Below are positions 63,966 through 64,000 of a stretch of 64,000 bases of DNA, piece by piece (position 1 is the first letter of the stretch; every line of letters begins with the position of its first letter). Source of the stretch: Utricularia gibba (lineage: Eukaryota; Streptophyta; Magnoliopsida; Lamiales; Lentibulariaceae); contig CM007990.1 of assembly GCA_002189035.1 (NCBI GenBank), positions 744,001 to 808,000 of the forward strand. The letters run 5' to 3'. The position numbers and the translations under genes are program-made. The notes below the pieces were generated by a model. The model was given only the letters and a program-made list of their open reading frames with translations, was not told the DNA's origin and ran no database searches.

Positions 63966-64000
63966 CCCGCTCTCCAAAGGCAAGTGAGTTGGAAGGGGGG

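Noticed and set aside
63644-63983. Minus-strand frames opposite the last PLATZ exon
   Set aside because: Shadow of GC-rich coding sequence on the plus strand; no domain.

Overview
The window is nuclear DNA from a core eudicot plant. It holds split genes with GT-AG introns, AT-rich intergenic DNA and plant-specific families (MADS-box, WRC/GRF, AHL, PLATZ, PMEI-pectinesterase). Promoters carry the site II (TGGGCY) and telo-box (AAACCCTA) motifs typical of plant housekeeping genes. The species cannot be fixed from the sequence; an asterid is possible but unproven. I see no virus, CRISPR array or intact transposon.

Layout. 1-1108 (-): 5' part of an ARM-repeat protein. 3194-5446 (+): SAM50/Omp85 outer-membrane assembly protein. 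5685-7398 (+): fructosamine/ribulosamine 3-kinase. 7677-8250 (+): small DUF7054 protein. 8251-12408: long AT-rich spacer with a GC-rich island. 12409-14151 (+): SOC1-like MADS-box gene. 15138-31291 (+): giant BEACH-WD40 protein of the plant C class, 31 coding exons, about 2,916 aa. 31875-32962 (-): quinone/enone oxidoreductase. 33512-34402 (-): WRC-only growth-regulating-factor-like gene, head to head with 34795-37545 (+), an ANKZF1/Vms1 homologue. 38443-39273 (-): AT-hook AHL protein. 41290-48529 (-): BIG2-type Sec7 ARF-GEF. 49297-50398 (-): ribosomal protein S13. 50843-52138 (-): UDP-glucuronate 4-epimerase. 53234-55333 (+): SagB/nitroreductase-like protein. 55539-57131 (-) and 58550-60275 (+): two PMEI-pectinesterases. 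62812-63965 (+): PLATZ zinc-binding protein.

The genes do not form a pathway. What ties them together is position: from memory, the content and order match a duplicated Arabidopsis segment (about At2g45220-At2g45720 and At3g60670-At3g61080), so this is a conserved ancestral gene block. One loose theme is the cell wall: UDP-glucuronate epimerase makes the pectin precursor UDP-GalA, and the two pectinesterases modify pectin.

The most striking signal is a series of nine single-base deletions that break otherwise intact genes (kinase x1, BEACH x2, BIG2 x4, RPS13 x1, pectinesterase x1). All are losses and all can be placed in a G or C run. Splice sites and flanking reading frames are intact, and restoring one base at each site gives full-length proteins with consistent exon phases (for example BEACH 2,917 codons, RPS13 152 codons). 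This points to systematic homopolymer error in the assembly rather than to pseudogenes. I found no convincing new biological system. The better biological leads are the WRC-only GRF-like gene with a very short shared promoter, a GC-AG intron in the BEACH gene, a divergent AHL motif, and promoter-like motif clusters with no obvious gene.
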